DNA of 64,000 nt. Source: JANOBD01 sp031411495 (GTDB lineage: Bacteria > Planctomycetota > Phycisphaerae > Tepidisphaerales > Tepidisphaeraceae). Of this stretch, positions 53,992-62,849 are shown one piece after another; position 1 is the first letter of the stretch, and each line of letters starts with the position of its first letter. The position numbers and the translations under genes were made by a program. The notes under the pieces were generated by a model. It saw nothing but the letters and a program-made list of their open reading frames with translations, did no database searches and had not been told where the DNA came from. Location of the stretch: NCBI GenBank assembly GCA_031411495.1, contig JANOBD010000127.1, positions 62,001-126,000 on the forward strand, in the 5' to 3' direction.

Positions 53992-54615
53992 ATGTTTCGC
54001 AAAACTCGTTTCGTCATCGCGATGGCGCTGGTCGCCAGCTCAGGCTCGTCTTCATTCGCGCTCTTCAATCTCACCGCAACCCTGGCCGCGGCTTCCCCAG
54101 GGCTGGAACAGTGGCGCATCCAGGCCATCAACACCGGCGGCGAAACGGGCACGCAGGTCAGAGGGCTGGTGTTCAACTACGCTGGATCGCGCGCAGCATT
54201 TGAGGTCAATGACTGGACCAATCCGCTCGGTGGGCTTCCGGACGGGATTGGGGATACGGCCAATCTACTCAGCTCCACCCGAACGAGGGTGAGACTCAGT
54301 ACGGTTGCCCCCAACAACCAATTTTTCGATTTCACTCCAGACCCCGGGCCCGTTCAACCCAACGCTTACGACGCTGGCGTCGCCGCGTTCAGCGGCACGA
54401 TCACCAACACCGGCACCACCCAGGCGAGCGGCGCCGGCTTCGAGATTGCACGCTTCTATATCCCGACGGGCGGATCTTTCGTCTTCAGCGGCTTCATTGG
54501 CGGCGAGATCGGTCAGAAACAGGCGTTCTCGGTACAGGTCGGCCCCATCGCTCCGGAGCCGACGTCACTGGGTCTCATCCTCGCGGGCGCGGCGCTCGTT
54601 TCGCGGCGGCGCTGA
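53992..54615 (+). CDS. PEP-CTERM array protein 4, single-domain form
   Basis: A 207-residue short member. After a signal peptide (about 1-24) it has only the first conserved domain (INTGGETGTQVRGLVFNY, GGLPDGIGDTANLL, FTPDPGPVQPNAY, FSGTITNTGTTQASGAGFEI). The second domain is missing and the PEP tail (APEPTSLGLILAGAALVSRRR) follows directly. This shows the first domain is a self-standing module. ATG 53992 is 28 bases after gene 3, with only weak SD (TAGAGA). Confidence 0.8.
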   Translation: MFRKTRFVIAMALVASSGSSSFALFNLTATLAAASPGLEQWRIQAINTGGETGTQVRGLVFNYAGSRAAFEVNDWTNPLGGLPDGIGDTANLLSSTRTRVRLSTVAPNNQFFDFTPDPGPVQPNAYDAGVAAFSGTITNTGTTQASGAGFEIARFYIPTGGSFVFSGFIGGEIGQKQAFSVQVGPIAPEPTSLGLILAGAALVSRRR

Positions 54616-54648
54616 ACTTTTGCGACAGTACTTGAAGGAGGGAAACGT

Positions 54649-55593
54649 ATGCGTTTTCAATCGATCGTACTTGCTGTTGCGACGGCAACGTGCGCCTCGT
54701 CGAGCTTTGCCGGCTTCACGGTAACCTCAACCCTGTTCAACACCGCGAATGGCCTGGACCAGTGGCGCGTCGTTGCCGTCAACACCGGCGGCAACACCGG
54801 CACGCAGGTGAAGGGGCTCGAATACAACTACAGTGGTTCGCCGGTCGCGTTCGAAGTCACGGACACGACCGACGCGACGGGTGCCGGCGACCCGGACGGA
54901 ATTCCGGATCTGACGAATCTCCTGAGCGCGACCCGCACCCGTGTCCGCATGAGTGCGACAGCGTCAAACAACACGTTCGTCGGCGTCACGCCGGACGCAG
55001 GGCCGGTTCAGCCGAATGCCTATGCGAACGGCGCGGCCGCGTTCAGCGGCGCGATCGCCAACACGGGAACCACGCAGGCGAGCGGCGCGGGATTCGAAAT
55101 CGCGCGGATCTATGTTCCTACCGGCACCAGCGGCGTGTTCAGCGGAAACATCGGCGGCGATGTCGGGACGAAGTCGCCGTTTTTGGTCAACATCGGCGGG
55201 TTCACTGACTACGCTATTCAAATCCGTTCGATCACTCCCAACCCGGTTCCCGTCGTCTTCGGACCCATCGTCAGCAACGGCGCATCCTTCAGCACGACGG
55301 TGGTTGTCGACGGCGTGCCCGATGGCGCGAACACATTCCTGACGTTCGGACAATCGATCTCCGGCGTTCACGACCTCTCGGTCACCGGCGGCGGATCGCA
55401 GTCGCGGACGTTCGTCGTCTCCGGCATTGTCGACTATGCCCTTAACGGGTTGGACGTTCCGATCTCGTTCGTCGCGCACTGTCCGGGGATCTTCATACCC
55501 GAAGCGAACGGGACATTTACGCTGCATGTGACGCCGGAGCCGGCAGCGCTGGGGTTGATTTTTGTCGCACCTGTTCTGCGCAGACGTCGGTGA
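54649..55593 (+). CDS. PEP-CTERM array protein 5
   Basis: A 314-residue two-domain member. The signal peptide ends SSSFAG. The first domain is close to genes 1 and 3 (VNTGGNTGTQVKGLEYNY, DTTDATGAGDPDGIPDLTNLL, GVTPDAGPVQPNAY). The second domain is more divergent but ends GTFTLHVTPEP. The tail is AALGLIFVAPVLRRRR. A strong SD, AGGAGGGA, precedes the ATG. It starts 33 bases after gene 4. Confidence 0.83.
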   Translation: MRFQSIVLAVATATCASSSFAGFTVTSTLFNTANGLDQWRVVAVNTGGNTGTQVKGLEYNYSGSPVAFEVTDTTDATGAGDPDGIPDLTNLLSATRTRVRMSATASNNTFVGVTPDAGPVQPNAYANGAAAFSGAIANTGTTQASGAGFEIARIYVPTGTSGVFSGNIGGDVGTKSPFLVNIGGFTDYAIQIRSITPNPVPVVFGPIVSNGASFSTTVVVDGVPDGANTFLTFGQSISGVHDLSVTGGGSQSRTFVVSGIVDYALNGLDVPISFVAHCPGIFIPEANGTFTLHVTPEPAALGLIFVAPVLRRRR

Positions 55594-55646
55594 GCGAGTC
55601 GTGTTAGCCTTGAATCGGATCGATCGTTCAGAAGGGATGAAGTGAC

Positions 55647-56618
55647 ATGATGCAATCGATATCCATCCGGGCGGCTGTGCTCGCGACGTTGACGACCGGA
55701 AGTGCCGCGCTCGCGGGCTTTACCGTGACCACGCAACTCGGCGCGTACGTAACCGTGAACGGAACGCCGATGGTGCGTTGGGATGTCACGGCGGTCAACA
55801 CCGGCGGGGACACCGGGACGCAGGTCAAGGGCCTGGAGTGGAACTACACGGGCGCTCGCGCCTACTTCCAGGTGACGGATGAGACCGATCCCGCCGGCAA
55901 TGATCCGGATCACATCCCGGATACCGTCAACCTGCTGAGCAACCAGCTCACGCGCGTTCGCGTAAACACGTCGCCGACCGGGAATACGTTTGTCGGCGTC
56001 TCGCCGGCCACCGGGCCGATCGCGTTTAATCCGTACATGTGCGGCGTGAAGCATTTCAGCGGAGCGGTGGCGAATACCGGCAACACGCAGGCGACCGGCG
56101 CGGGCTTTCAGATCATGCGCATCTTCCTACTGCCCGGGCAGTACGGATTTCTGGGGGGCAACATCGGCGGCGACGCGGGAGCGAAGGTCCCATTCTCGGG
56201 AGTCTATCCCGGCGGAATCCCCGGCGGTCCCGCTGGCAGCAATCCGACCATCGACTCGATCTCAGCCGAGCCGGCCGTCGCGTACTTCGGAAGTGACTTC
56301 AGCGCCGGCGCGCCCTTCAGCGTGACGGTTCACGCGAGTGATACGAACCCGACGAACGTCCTCTCGCTCACCGCGGCGAACATCGCGGGCGTGTATGACG
56401 TATCGATCGCCGGCGGCGGGGCGGGCCCGCAGGACTTCGTGATCACCGGCAAGATCGCCGCGAGCAGGATCTACACGCCGATGATCATTCCAATCACGTT
56501 GCAGAATCAGTCTGGCGGGGCCGTAGTCGATTCCATCTGCGTGTACGCGCTGCCCGAGCCGGCGACATTTGCCGCACTCGCGCTGTGTGCGACGGTGCTC
56601 GGGCGCCGTCGAGATTAG
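55647..56618 (+). CDS. PEP-CTERM array protein 6
   Basis: A 323-residue two-domain member, the most divergent at the N-terminus (signal peptide ending SAALAG). The first domain keeps VNTGGDTGTQVKGLEWNY, DETDPAGNDPDHIPDTVNLL and FSGAVANTGNTQATGAGFQI. The second domain is diverged and the tail is LPEPATFAALALCATVLGRRRD. SD GAAGGGATG precedes ATG 55647. It ends the array before a bidirectional terminator. Confidence 0.82.
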   Translation: MMQSISIRAAVLATLTTGSAALAGFTVTTQLGAYVTVNGTPMVRWDVTAVNTGGDTGTQVKGLEWNYTGARAYFQVTDETDPAGNDPDHIPDTVNLLSNQLTRVRVNTSPTGNTFVGVSPATGPIAFNPYMCGVKHFSGAVANTGNTQATGAGFQIMRIFLLPGQYGFLGGNIGGDAGAKVPFSGVYPGGIPGGPAGSNPTIDSISAEPAVAYFGSDFSAGAPFSVTVHASDTNPTNVLSLTAANIAGVYDVSIAGGGAGPQDFVITGKIAASRIYTPMIIPITLQNQSGGAVVDSICVYALPEPATFAALALCATVLGRRRD

Positions 56619-56639
56619 ACGGCGAAGGCTTCCCGAACG

Positions 56640-56678
56640 AAAAACGCCGCGGCCGAGAACGATCGGCCGCGGCGATTT
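56640..56678. terminator. Bidirectional terminator between convergent genes
   Basis: A perfect 12-bp GC stem (56645-56656 with 56663-56674) around a 6-nt loop. The minus-strand side has a TTTTT tail serving the thioredoxin gene; the plus side has ATTT. Confidence 0.85.
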
Positions 56679-56700
56679 GAATTGATTCGATGATTCGAAC

Positions 56701-57261
56701 TTATTCGGCGAGCACCTTCTCGACGGCCTTCTCCACGCTCTCGGAGTTCAGGCCGATCGCGCGGACGATTCCCTTTTTGTCGATCAACACGTAGGTGGGG
56801 TACCACTGGCCTTTGAATGCCTTGAACGTGGCGGCGTCGTTGTCCCACGCCATCGGCACGGTGAGCTTTTTTTCGGCGATGAACTTCGGCACGAATGCCT
56901 CGTCGCCGTCCGAGCAGATCGCCGCGACGACCAGGCCCTTGTCGGCGTACTTCCTGGCCATCTCGTCCGTGTGCGGCATGGCGGCCTTGCACGGTCCGCA
57001 CCAGGTCGCCCAGAGGTCGAGCAATACCACCTTGTCCTTCATCGCGTCGGCGGTGACTTCGCCTTGGAACCACTTGGCGGTCTCGATCTTGGGCGCGGGC
57101 TTGCCGATCAGTTCGCGGTGCTTGGCGGCTTGATCTTCGGAGTCGTGCCAGAACCACTCCGCCGGCATGTCCGGCGCCGGCGAGACTGACATGAGTCGGC
57201 CAAACAGGACGGCGCTCGAGGCGACGAGCAGCCCGGCGAATGCGGCGGTTCTCAGTTTCAT
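56701..57261 (-). CDS. TlpA/ResA-like membrane-anchored thioredoxin
   Basis: A 186-residue thioredoxin-fold protein facing the periplasm. The N-terminal hydrophobic segment (about 5-25) is a signal anchor. The redox site is WCGPC (Cys88 and Cys91) in LLDLWATWCGPCKAAMP. The later cis-proline region is QWYPTYVLIDKKG. Such proteins reduce cytochrome-maturation or other exported thiols. GGGAG lies six bases before ATG 57261, which is preferred to the open frame up to 57462. Confidence 0.9.
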   Translation of the reverse strand: MKLRTAAFAGLLVASSAVLFGRLMSVSPAPDMPAEWFWHDSEDQAAKHRELIGKPAPKIETAKWFQGEVTADAMKDKVVLLDLWATWCGPCKAAMPHTDEMARKYADKGLVVAAICSDGDEAFVPKFIAEKKLTVPMAWDNDAATFKAFKGQWYPTYVLIDKKGIVRAIGLNSESVEKAVEKVLAE

Positions 57262-57402
57262 ACAGAACTCCCAAAAAGTGAATCGAATGGATGCGACCAG
57301 AGGACGATAGCCGGGCCGGCGGCCGGAAGTCGAGCGGCACCGGATGTTGCGGCATCGGATTTCAATTGTGAGTCCCGTCTCCCCGGGATATGACCGCCTG
57401 CC

Positions 57403-58722
57403 ATGGAGCAGAAGTCGCCGGCCATACAGACGTTGTCCGACTCGTCGATCCTCACGCCGCAACGCCTGCCGATCGGTCGGCTGACGTTTTACTTCGGGCT
57501 CGTCTACTTTCTGCAGGGTGTGTGCCAGTACACCGCGCTGATCAACCAGCCGGTGATCGCCTACCTCCGCGACACCCTCGGCTTTGACGGCGCGCAGACG
57601 ACCGCGTTCCGGTTCTGGCTGGGCGTGCCTTGGACGATCAAGCCGATCTACGGCCTGCTGAGCGACTTCATTCCACTGCTCGGATATCGACGGCGTTCGT
57701 ACCTGTTGCTCTCCAACCTCGCCGCCGCGGTGGGCTTCATGTGGATGAGCGGCATTTCAGATGCCAAGGCGCTGATGATCGCAGGAATCGCCGTCGGTGT
57801 GAGCGTGGCCGCGGCGGATGTGATCGTCGATGCGCTCATGGTCGAGTACGGCAAAGCGAGTGGAAAGGTAACCCGCTTCCAGGGAGTTCAATGGGCATGC
57901 CTTTACACGGCCGCGCTCCTGAGCGGCGTGTTGTCTTCGTACCTGCTCGAGTGGTATACGCCGCTGCTCGCCCTGCAGCGGGCGGCGCTGGTCTGTGCGA
58001 TCATGCCCGCAGTGGTTTTCTGCATCACGTGGTGGTCCGTGCCGGAGAAGAAGGCCCGGCTCGACACCGCGGGGCTCGCCGAGAGCGGATTAGGGCTGCT
58101 GGCGGCATTGAAGTCGGTGCATCTGTGGATCGTCCTGGTGCTGATCGCCTTGCTCGCCTTCAACCCCGGCATGTGGACGCCGGCCAACTACTACTTCACG
58201 CAGGTGAAGGGGCTGAGCGATTCCGAATACGCGTTTGCCGACATCTTCTTCAGCGGCGGCGCGATCCTGGCGGCGGTGGCGTTCATCGTGCTGCCGACCA
58301 AACGGCTCTCGACGCGCGTGCTGCAGACCGTCGGTATCCTCCTCGCCGCCGCCTCGATGACGCCGTACTTCTTCATCGAGACCAAGGGCCAGCTTTACAT
58401 CGGCAACATCGTCTGGGGTTTTGGATACCAGGTCGGAAGCCTGGCGACGCTGAGCCTCGCGGCCCAGGTCTGTCCGAAGCGGGCCGAGGGGTTCGTCTTC
58501 GCCGCACTGCTTTCGGTGTCGAATCTGTCGACCAACTTCGGCGAGTATTTCGGCGGCCAGTGGTATGAAGGCTTCGCAGCCCACCGGCTCTGGATCTTGC
58601 TGGCCATTTCAACGGGTATCACGCTCGCCGGTTTGCCGATCGTGATGATCCTCCCGCGAAAACTCAAAGCGGCGGGAGAGGAAGAGGAGGGTCGAGAGGT
58701 CGAAGTACGCGGGTCGACGTGA
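57403..58722 (+). CDS. BT1/folate-biopterin-type major facilitator transporter
   Basis: A 439-residue protein with about 12 hydrophobic helices. The block GVPWTIKPIYGLLSDFIP followed by GYRRRSYLLL and the DVIVDALMVEYG motif match the BT1 family of MFS transporters, whose characterised members carry folates and pterins. The substrate in planctomycetes is unknown. The C-terminus ends with an acidic run (GEEEEGREVEV). No SD is visible. It is divergent from the thioredoxin gene. Confidence 0.85.
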   Translation: MEQKSPAIQTLSDSSILTPQRLPIGRLTFYFGLVYFLQGVCQYTALINQPVIAYLRDTLGFDGAQTTAFRFWLGVPWTIKPIYGLLSDFIPLLGYRRRSYLLLSNLAAAVGFMWMSGISDAKALMIAGIAVGVSVAAADVIVDALMVEYGKASGKVTRFQGVQWACLYTAALLSGVLSSYLLEWYTPLLALQRAALVCAIMPAVVFCITWWSVPEKKARLDTAGLAESGLGLLAALKSVHLWIVLVLIALLAFNPGMWTPANYYFTQVKGLSDSEYAFADIFFSGGAILAAVAFIVLPTKRLSTRVLQTVGILLAAASMTPYFFIETKGQLYIGNIVWGFGYQVGSLATLSLAAQVCPKRAEGFVFAALLSVSNLSTNFGEYFGGQWYEGFAAHRLWILLAISTGITLAGLPIVMILPRKLKAAGEEEEGREVEVRGST

Positions 58723-58873
58723 ATTCCAGCCGGAATCTGCAAATGCTCCGCGATTCTTTGACGCAGCCGCGACATTGCCTGGCTAGAGCCTCTCGCTATC
58801 CTCAATAGTCCGGTCTGGCGGTCAGGCCGCGTCCGAGTCGTCCGTTCCCCTCCGAATCGCAGGTAGTCACGTC

Positions 58874-59860
58874 ATGAAGAAGCCCATCAAAGTCGCCGTC
58901 ACGGGTCCCGCAGGTCAGATCGGTTATGCGCTGCTCTTCCGCATCGCCAGCGGCGCGATGTTCGGCCCGGATCAGCCGGTCATCCTCCAGCTTTTAGAAG
59001 TACCGGTCGAAAAGGTGATGGCCGCCCTCAACGGCGTGGCGATGGAGCTGGACGACTGCGCGTTCCCACTCCTGCAGGGCATCGTCCAGACGAGCAAGCC
59101 GGAAGAAGGGTTCGGCGACGCCAACTGGTGTCTGCTCGTCGGCGCCAAGCCGCGCGGCCCGGGCATGGAGCGCGCCGACCTGCTCAAGGACAACGGCAAG
59201 ATCTTCATCGAGCAGGGCACGATCATCGACCGCGTCGCGGCAGCGGATTGCCGCGTGGCCGTCGTCGGCAACCCCGCGAACACCAACTGCATGATCGCCG
59301 CGAGCATGGCCAAGCGCCTGCCGGCGGATCGCTTCACGGCGATGGTTCGCCTGGATCAGAACCGTGCCGCGACGCAACTCGCAAAGAAAGCCGGCGTGCC
59401 GGTGAAGGACGTTTCCGACGTCTTCATCTTCGGCAACCACTCACCCACGATGTTCAGCGCGTTCCACCTCGCCAAGATCAACGGCAAGCCGGTGCCGCAG
59501 GTGATCGGCCATCACGAATGGCTCAAAGGCGAGATGCAGGAGACGGTGGGCAAGCGCGGTGCGGCGATCATCGCGGCCCGTGGCGCGAGCAGCGCGGCCA
59601 GCGCCGCCAACGCGCTGGTCGATCACGTGCGCGATCTCATGACGCCAGGTAAAGTCTCCAGCGTCGCGGTGAAGAGCAACGGCCTTTACGGCTTCGACCC
59701 GAACATCTGGGCGGGCATGCCGGTGAAGACGACGACGCCCGGCAGCTACGAGGTCATCAAAGACCTGCCGATGGACGATTTCGCGAAGCAGAAGATCGCG
59801 GTCACGAACAAGGAACTGGTGGAAGAACGAGAAGCGGTGAAGGGGATGCTGCCGAAGTAA
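58874..59860 (+). CDS. mdh: Malate dehydrogenase (NAD type)
   Basis: A 328-residue TCA-cycle enzyme oxidising malate to oxaloacetate. The nucleotide-binding start VAVTGPAGQIGYALLFRIASG, the mobile loop AKPRGPGMERADLL (Arg93, Arg99), the catalytic Asp161/Arg164 (RLDQNRA) and His189 (FGNHSPTMF) are all present. The length and the GxAGQIGY motif place it with the cytosolic-type group 2 MDHs. A terminator follows closely. The SD is weak (AGGTAG). Confidence 0.96.
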   Translation: MKKPIKVAVTGPAGQIGYALLFRIASGAMFGPDQPVILQLLEVPVEKVMAALNGVAMELDDCAFPLLQGIVQTSKPEEGFGDANWCLLVGAKPRGPGMERADLLKDNGKIFIEQGTIIDRVAAADCRVAVVGNPANTNCMIAASMAKRLPADRFTAMVRLDQNRAATQLAKKAGVPVKDVSDVFIFGNHSPTMFSAFHLAKINGKPVPQVIGHHEWLKGEMQETVGKRGAAIIAARGASSAASAANALVDHVRDLMTPGKVSSVAVKSNGLYGFDPNIWAGMPVKTTTPGSYEVIKDLPMDDFAKQKIAVTNKELVEEREAVKGMLPK

Positions 59861-59888
59861 TTCAGAAGGCAATTCAGCTCAAAATGTA

Positions 59889-59920
59889 GCCGGCGAGCCT
59901 GCTCGCCGGTTTTTCTTTTG
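59889..59920 (+). terminator. Rho-independent terminator after mdh
   Basis: A 9-bp stem (59890-59898 with 59901-59909) with a 2-base loop centre is followed by TTTTTCTTTTG. Confidence 0.9.
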
Positions 59921-60028
59921 GCTTCAAAATCGATTGGGAGCACTCAAAAAGATCATCAGGTGCATGTGACAAATGGCCCGCAGGCTCCAAGACCCTAGAG
60001 TGGTGGGTCTACTCCTGGAGGAGCCCTG

Positions 60029-62074
60029 ATGCGTCTCGCGAAATCCGCTGTCCTGATCTCGATGCTTGCCATGTCACACACACTCACCGCCAGCGTCGAA
60101 GTCGTGGATCGGCCCCCGACTGATGCGGGCCACTCACCTTACCTGGCCAACCGTCCGCCCCTTGCTCCCGGCGCGCTCATCAAACTGCCGGTGGCGTCGT
60201 TCAAGCCGAGCGGGTGGCTGAAGGTCGCGCTCGAGCGCCAGCGCGACGGTCTCACCGGCCATCTCGGCGAGATCAGCAAGTGGCTCACGAAGAAGGACAA
60301 CGCCTGGCTCAACAAGACCGGCCACGGCGAGTTCGGCTGGGAAGAAGTGCCGTACTGGCTGCGCGGCTACTCGCGCATCGCCTACACGCTGAACGATCCG
60401 CACATGCTCGAGGAATCCAGGACCTGGATCGAAGCCACGCTGAACAGCCAGCGCGAGAGCGGCGACTTCGGCCCGATCATCGAGCGCAACGGCAAGCGCG
60501 ACCTGTGGGCCCAGATGCTCATGCTGCAGATCCTCCAGGCGTTCTACGAGAAGACCAACGACCCGCGCGTGTTGCCGTTCATGACTCACTACTTCCGGTG
60601 GCAACTCACGATCCCCGACAATCGCTTCCTTGAGGACTACTGGGAAAATTCCCGCGGCGGCGACAATCTCGTGAGCGTCTACTGGCTCTACAACCGCACC
60701 GGCGACGACTTCCTGCTCGATCTGGCCGCCAAGATCGACCGCAACACCGCCGACTGGCGACAGAAGAACGATCTCCCGAACTGGCACGTGGTGAACATCG
60801 CCGAGTGCTTCCGCGCGCCCGCGACGTTCTATCTCCAGAGCAAACGCAAGGCCGATCTCGACGCGAGCTACAACAATCAAAGAATCGCCCGCGAGAAGTA
60901 CGGCCAGGTGCCCGGCGGGATGTTCGGCGCGGATGAGAACGCGCGCGAGGGCCACAGCGATCCACACCAGGCGGCCGAGACCTGCAGCTTCGTCGAGCAG
61001 ATCTGGTCGAACCTGATCATGAGCGAGATCACCGGCGACCCGGCGTGGGCGGCGAATACTGAAGACGTCGCCTATAACACGCTGCCGGCGGCGTTCACGC
61101 CGGATTACCGCGCGCTGCGATATCTCACCGCGCCCAACCAGGTGGTGAGCGACGCGAAGAACCACGCGCCCGGCGTCGCGAATGACGGGCCGTTCATGCT
61201 GATGAATCCGTTCAGCAGCCGCTGCTGCCAGCACAATCACACCAGCGGCTGGATGAACTTTGCCGAGACGGCCTGGATGGCCACACCCGATGCGGGTCTC
61301 GCGGCCGTGCTTTACGCGCCCGGGGAAGTCACGGCAAAGGTCGGCGCGCACGACGGATCGGTGACAATCGTGACGGAAACGAAGTATCCGTTCGACGACA
61401 CGATCCGGTTCAACGTGAAGAGCGATGCGGCCGGCGCCGCGTTCCCGATCTATCTTCGTATTCCCGACTGGGCCGAGGGCGCGAGCGTGTCGATCAACGG
61501 CAAGCGGCAGGGCGATCCGCTCAAGACCGGTGCGTACGCGAAGCTCTCGGGCAACTGGAAGAGCGGCGACACGATCGACTTGAAGCTGCCGATGAAAATC
61601 ACGATCCGCACGTGGGAGAAGAACAGGAACAGCGTAAGCATCAACCACGGACCGCTCACCTACTCGCTCAAGATCGACGAAACGTACAACGTCGTCGAGG
61701 GAACGAAGACCGCGATGGGCGATTCGGGCTGGCAGAAGGGTGTCGACCAGAGCAAGTGGCCCACGCGCGAGATCCTGCCGGCCTCGCCGTGGAACTACGG
61801 GCTCATCCTCGATCGGGCGCACCCGGAGAAGTCGGTCGAGGTCGTGAAGAAGAACTGGCCGAGCGATGACTATCCGTTCACCAATGCGGATGCGCCGATC
61901 GAGCTCAAGGTGAAGGGGAAGGCGATTCCGAGCTGGACGCTGGACGAGCACGGGCTGTGCGGCGCGGTCCCGCAGAGCCCGGTAAGATCGGATCAGCCGA
62001 CTGTCGACCTGACGCTGGTGCCGATGGGCGGGGCGCGGCTGCGCGTGTCGGCGTTTCCGACGGTCGCGGAGTGA
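60029..62074 (+). CDS. GH127 beta-L-arabinofuranosidase-type enzyme
   Basis: A 681-residue secreted enzyme of family GH127 (DUF1680). The signal peptide spans about 1-21. The (alpha/alpha) barrel contains FGWEEVPYWLRGYSRIAY. The metal/cysteine active site of GH127 is intact: Glu317 and Cys319 (AAETCSF) and Cys399-Cys400 (SSRCCQHNHT). Two beta-sandwich domains follow. Known family members release beta-L-arabinofuranose from plant glycans. GGAGGAG precedes ATG 60029, and a small hairpin (59990-60010) lies just before the SD. Together with GH43 and GH2 it suggests arabinose-rich substrates. Confidence 0.92.
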   Translation: MRLAKSAVLISMLAMSHTLTASVEVVDRPPTDAGHSPYLANRPPLAPGALIKLPVASFKPSGWLKVALERQRDGLTGHLGEISKWLTKKDNAWLNKTGHGEFGWEEVPYWLRGYSRIAYTLNDPHMLEESRTWIEATLNSQRESGDFGPIIERNGKRDLWAQMLMLQILQAFYEKTNDPRVLPFMTHYFRWQLTIPDNRFLEDYWENSRGGDNLVSVYWLYNRTGDDFLLDLAAKIDRNTADWRQKNDLPNWHVVNIAECFRAPATFYLQSKRKADLDASYNNQRIAREKYGQVPGGMFGADENAREGHSDPHQAAETCSFVEQIWSNLIMSEITGDPAWAANTEDVAYNTLPAAFTPDYRALRYLTAPNQVVSDAKNHAPGVANDGPFMLMNPFSSRCCQHNHTSGWMNFAETAWMATPDAGLAAVLYAPGEVTAKVGAHDGSVTIVTETKYPFDDTIRFNVKSDAAGAAFPIYLRIPDWAEGASVSINGKRQGDPLKTGAYAKLSGNWKSGDTIDLKLPMKITIRTWEKNRNSVSINHGPLTYSLKIDETYNVVEGTKTAMGDSGWQKGVDQSKWPTREILPASPWNYGLILDRAHPEKSVEVVKKNWPSDDYPFTNADAPIELKVKGKAIPSWTLDEHGLCGAVPQSPVRSDQPTVDLTLVPMGGARLRVSAFPTVAE

Positions 62075-62127
62075 TCGCGGTCAAATCAGGATGCGAAGAC
62101 GGTGATACTCGATTAGGATCGCCGGAC

Positions 62128-62829
62128 ATGGGCGGGCACGTCGAGGTTTCCAATCTTCGCATTTCGGCGAGGCGCGGGCGAATGCTTCGCGGATTCACCC
62201 TTGTCGAACTCCTCGTCGTCATCGGCATCATCGCGATCCTGATCGCAGTGCTGCTCCCTTCGCTGGCTCGTGCGCGCGATCAGGCTAAGCAGGTCGCTTG
62301 CGCCTCCAACCTTCGCCAGATCGGCCAGGCGATGCTGATCTATTCACAGGACCACGGCGGGCAACTCTTCCCGATCGATGCGGGCGGGCCGTTGGCGATG
62401 GCGCCGGAAGATCAGGTCTGGTACGTGTATGTCCTGAAGGTCAGACCGCCGCCGCGGCCGGAGCTGCTCGACTTCTACAACTGGGCGCCCAAGGTCCTGC
62501 TCTGCCCGCGCGGCGATGAGCCGGCGAACGCCAGCTCGTACGTGCTCAACGATCACATGAACGAGCGCGGCATGAAGTTCTCCTCGCGCCCGCCCGGCGG
62601 GCTCACCGCGTCGGATGTCGTCGTCGCCGGCGAGAAGAAGCCCGAGCAGGGCGACTACTACGTCCAGACCTTTCCCGACAACCACACCGATTACGAAGAA
62701 GTCGTCGATCCGTATCACCACGGCATCAAGCGCGGGAGCAACCTGCTCTTCATGGACTTTCACGTCGGCGTGACGCCGCCGACGAGGACGTTGCCCGGCG
62801 CAGGCGATCCGTGGGACTTTCCGCACTGA
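62128..62829 (+). CDS. Pseudopilin-like protein
   Basis: A 233-residue protein with prepilin site RG|FTLVELLVVIG, one hydrophobic helix and a globular part ending in NLLFMDFHVGV, a degenerate version of the H-x-DG element at the end of the protein at 40578. The N-terminus is nearly identical in style to that pseudopilin. The start is chosen at ATG 62128 with AGGA ten bases upstream; ATG 62182 is possible. It follows the GH127 gene by 53 bases and may share its transcript. Confidence 0.82.
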   Translation: MGGHVEVSNLRISARRGRMLRGFTLVELLVVIGIIAILIAVLLPSLARARDQAKQVACASNLRQIGQAMLIYSQDHGGQLFPIDAGGPLAMAPEDQVWYVYVLKVRPPPRPELLDFYNWAPKVLLCPRGDEPANASSYVLNDHMNERGMKFSSRPPGGLTASDVVVAGEKKPEQGDYYVQTFPDNHTDYEEVVDPYHHGIKRGSNLLFMDFHVGVTPPTRTLPGAGDPWDFPH

Positions 62830-62849
62830 GCTTCATCGCGTTCGCTTCA

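Noticed and set aside
56690..56702. GATTCGAAC string resembling a tRNA T-loop
   Set aside because: No acceptor, D or anticodon stems can be drawn around it; it is part of the sequence next to the thioredoxin stop codon.
60134..61951. 605-codon open frame antisense to the GH127 gene
   Set aside because: The GH127 active-site motifs are intact on the plus strand, and the antisense frame is compositionally typical of a shadow frame.
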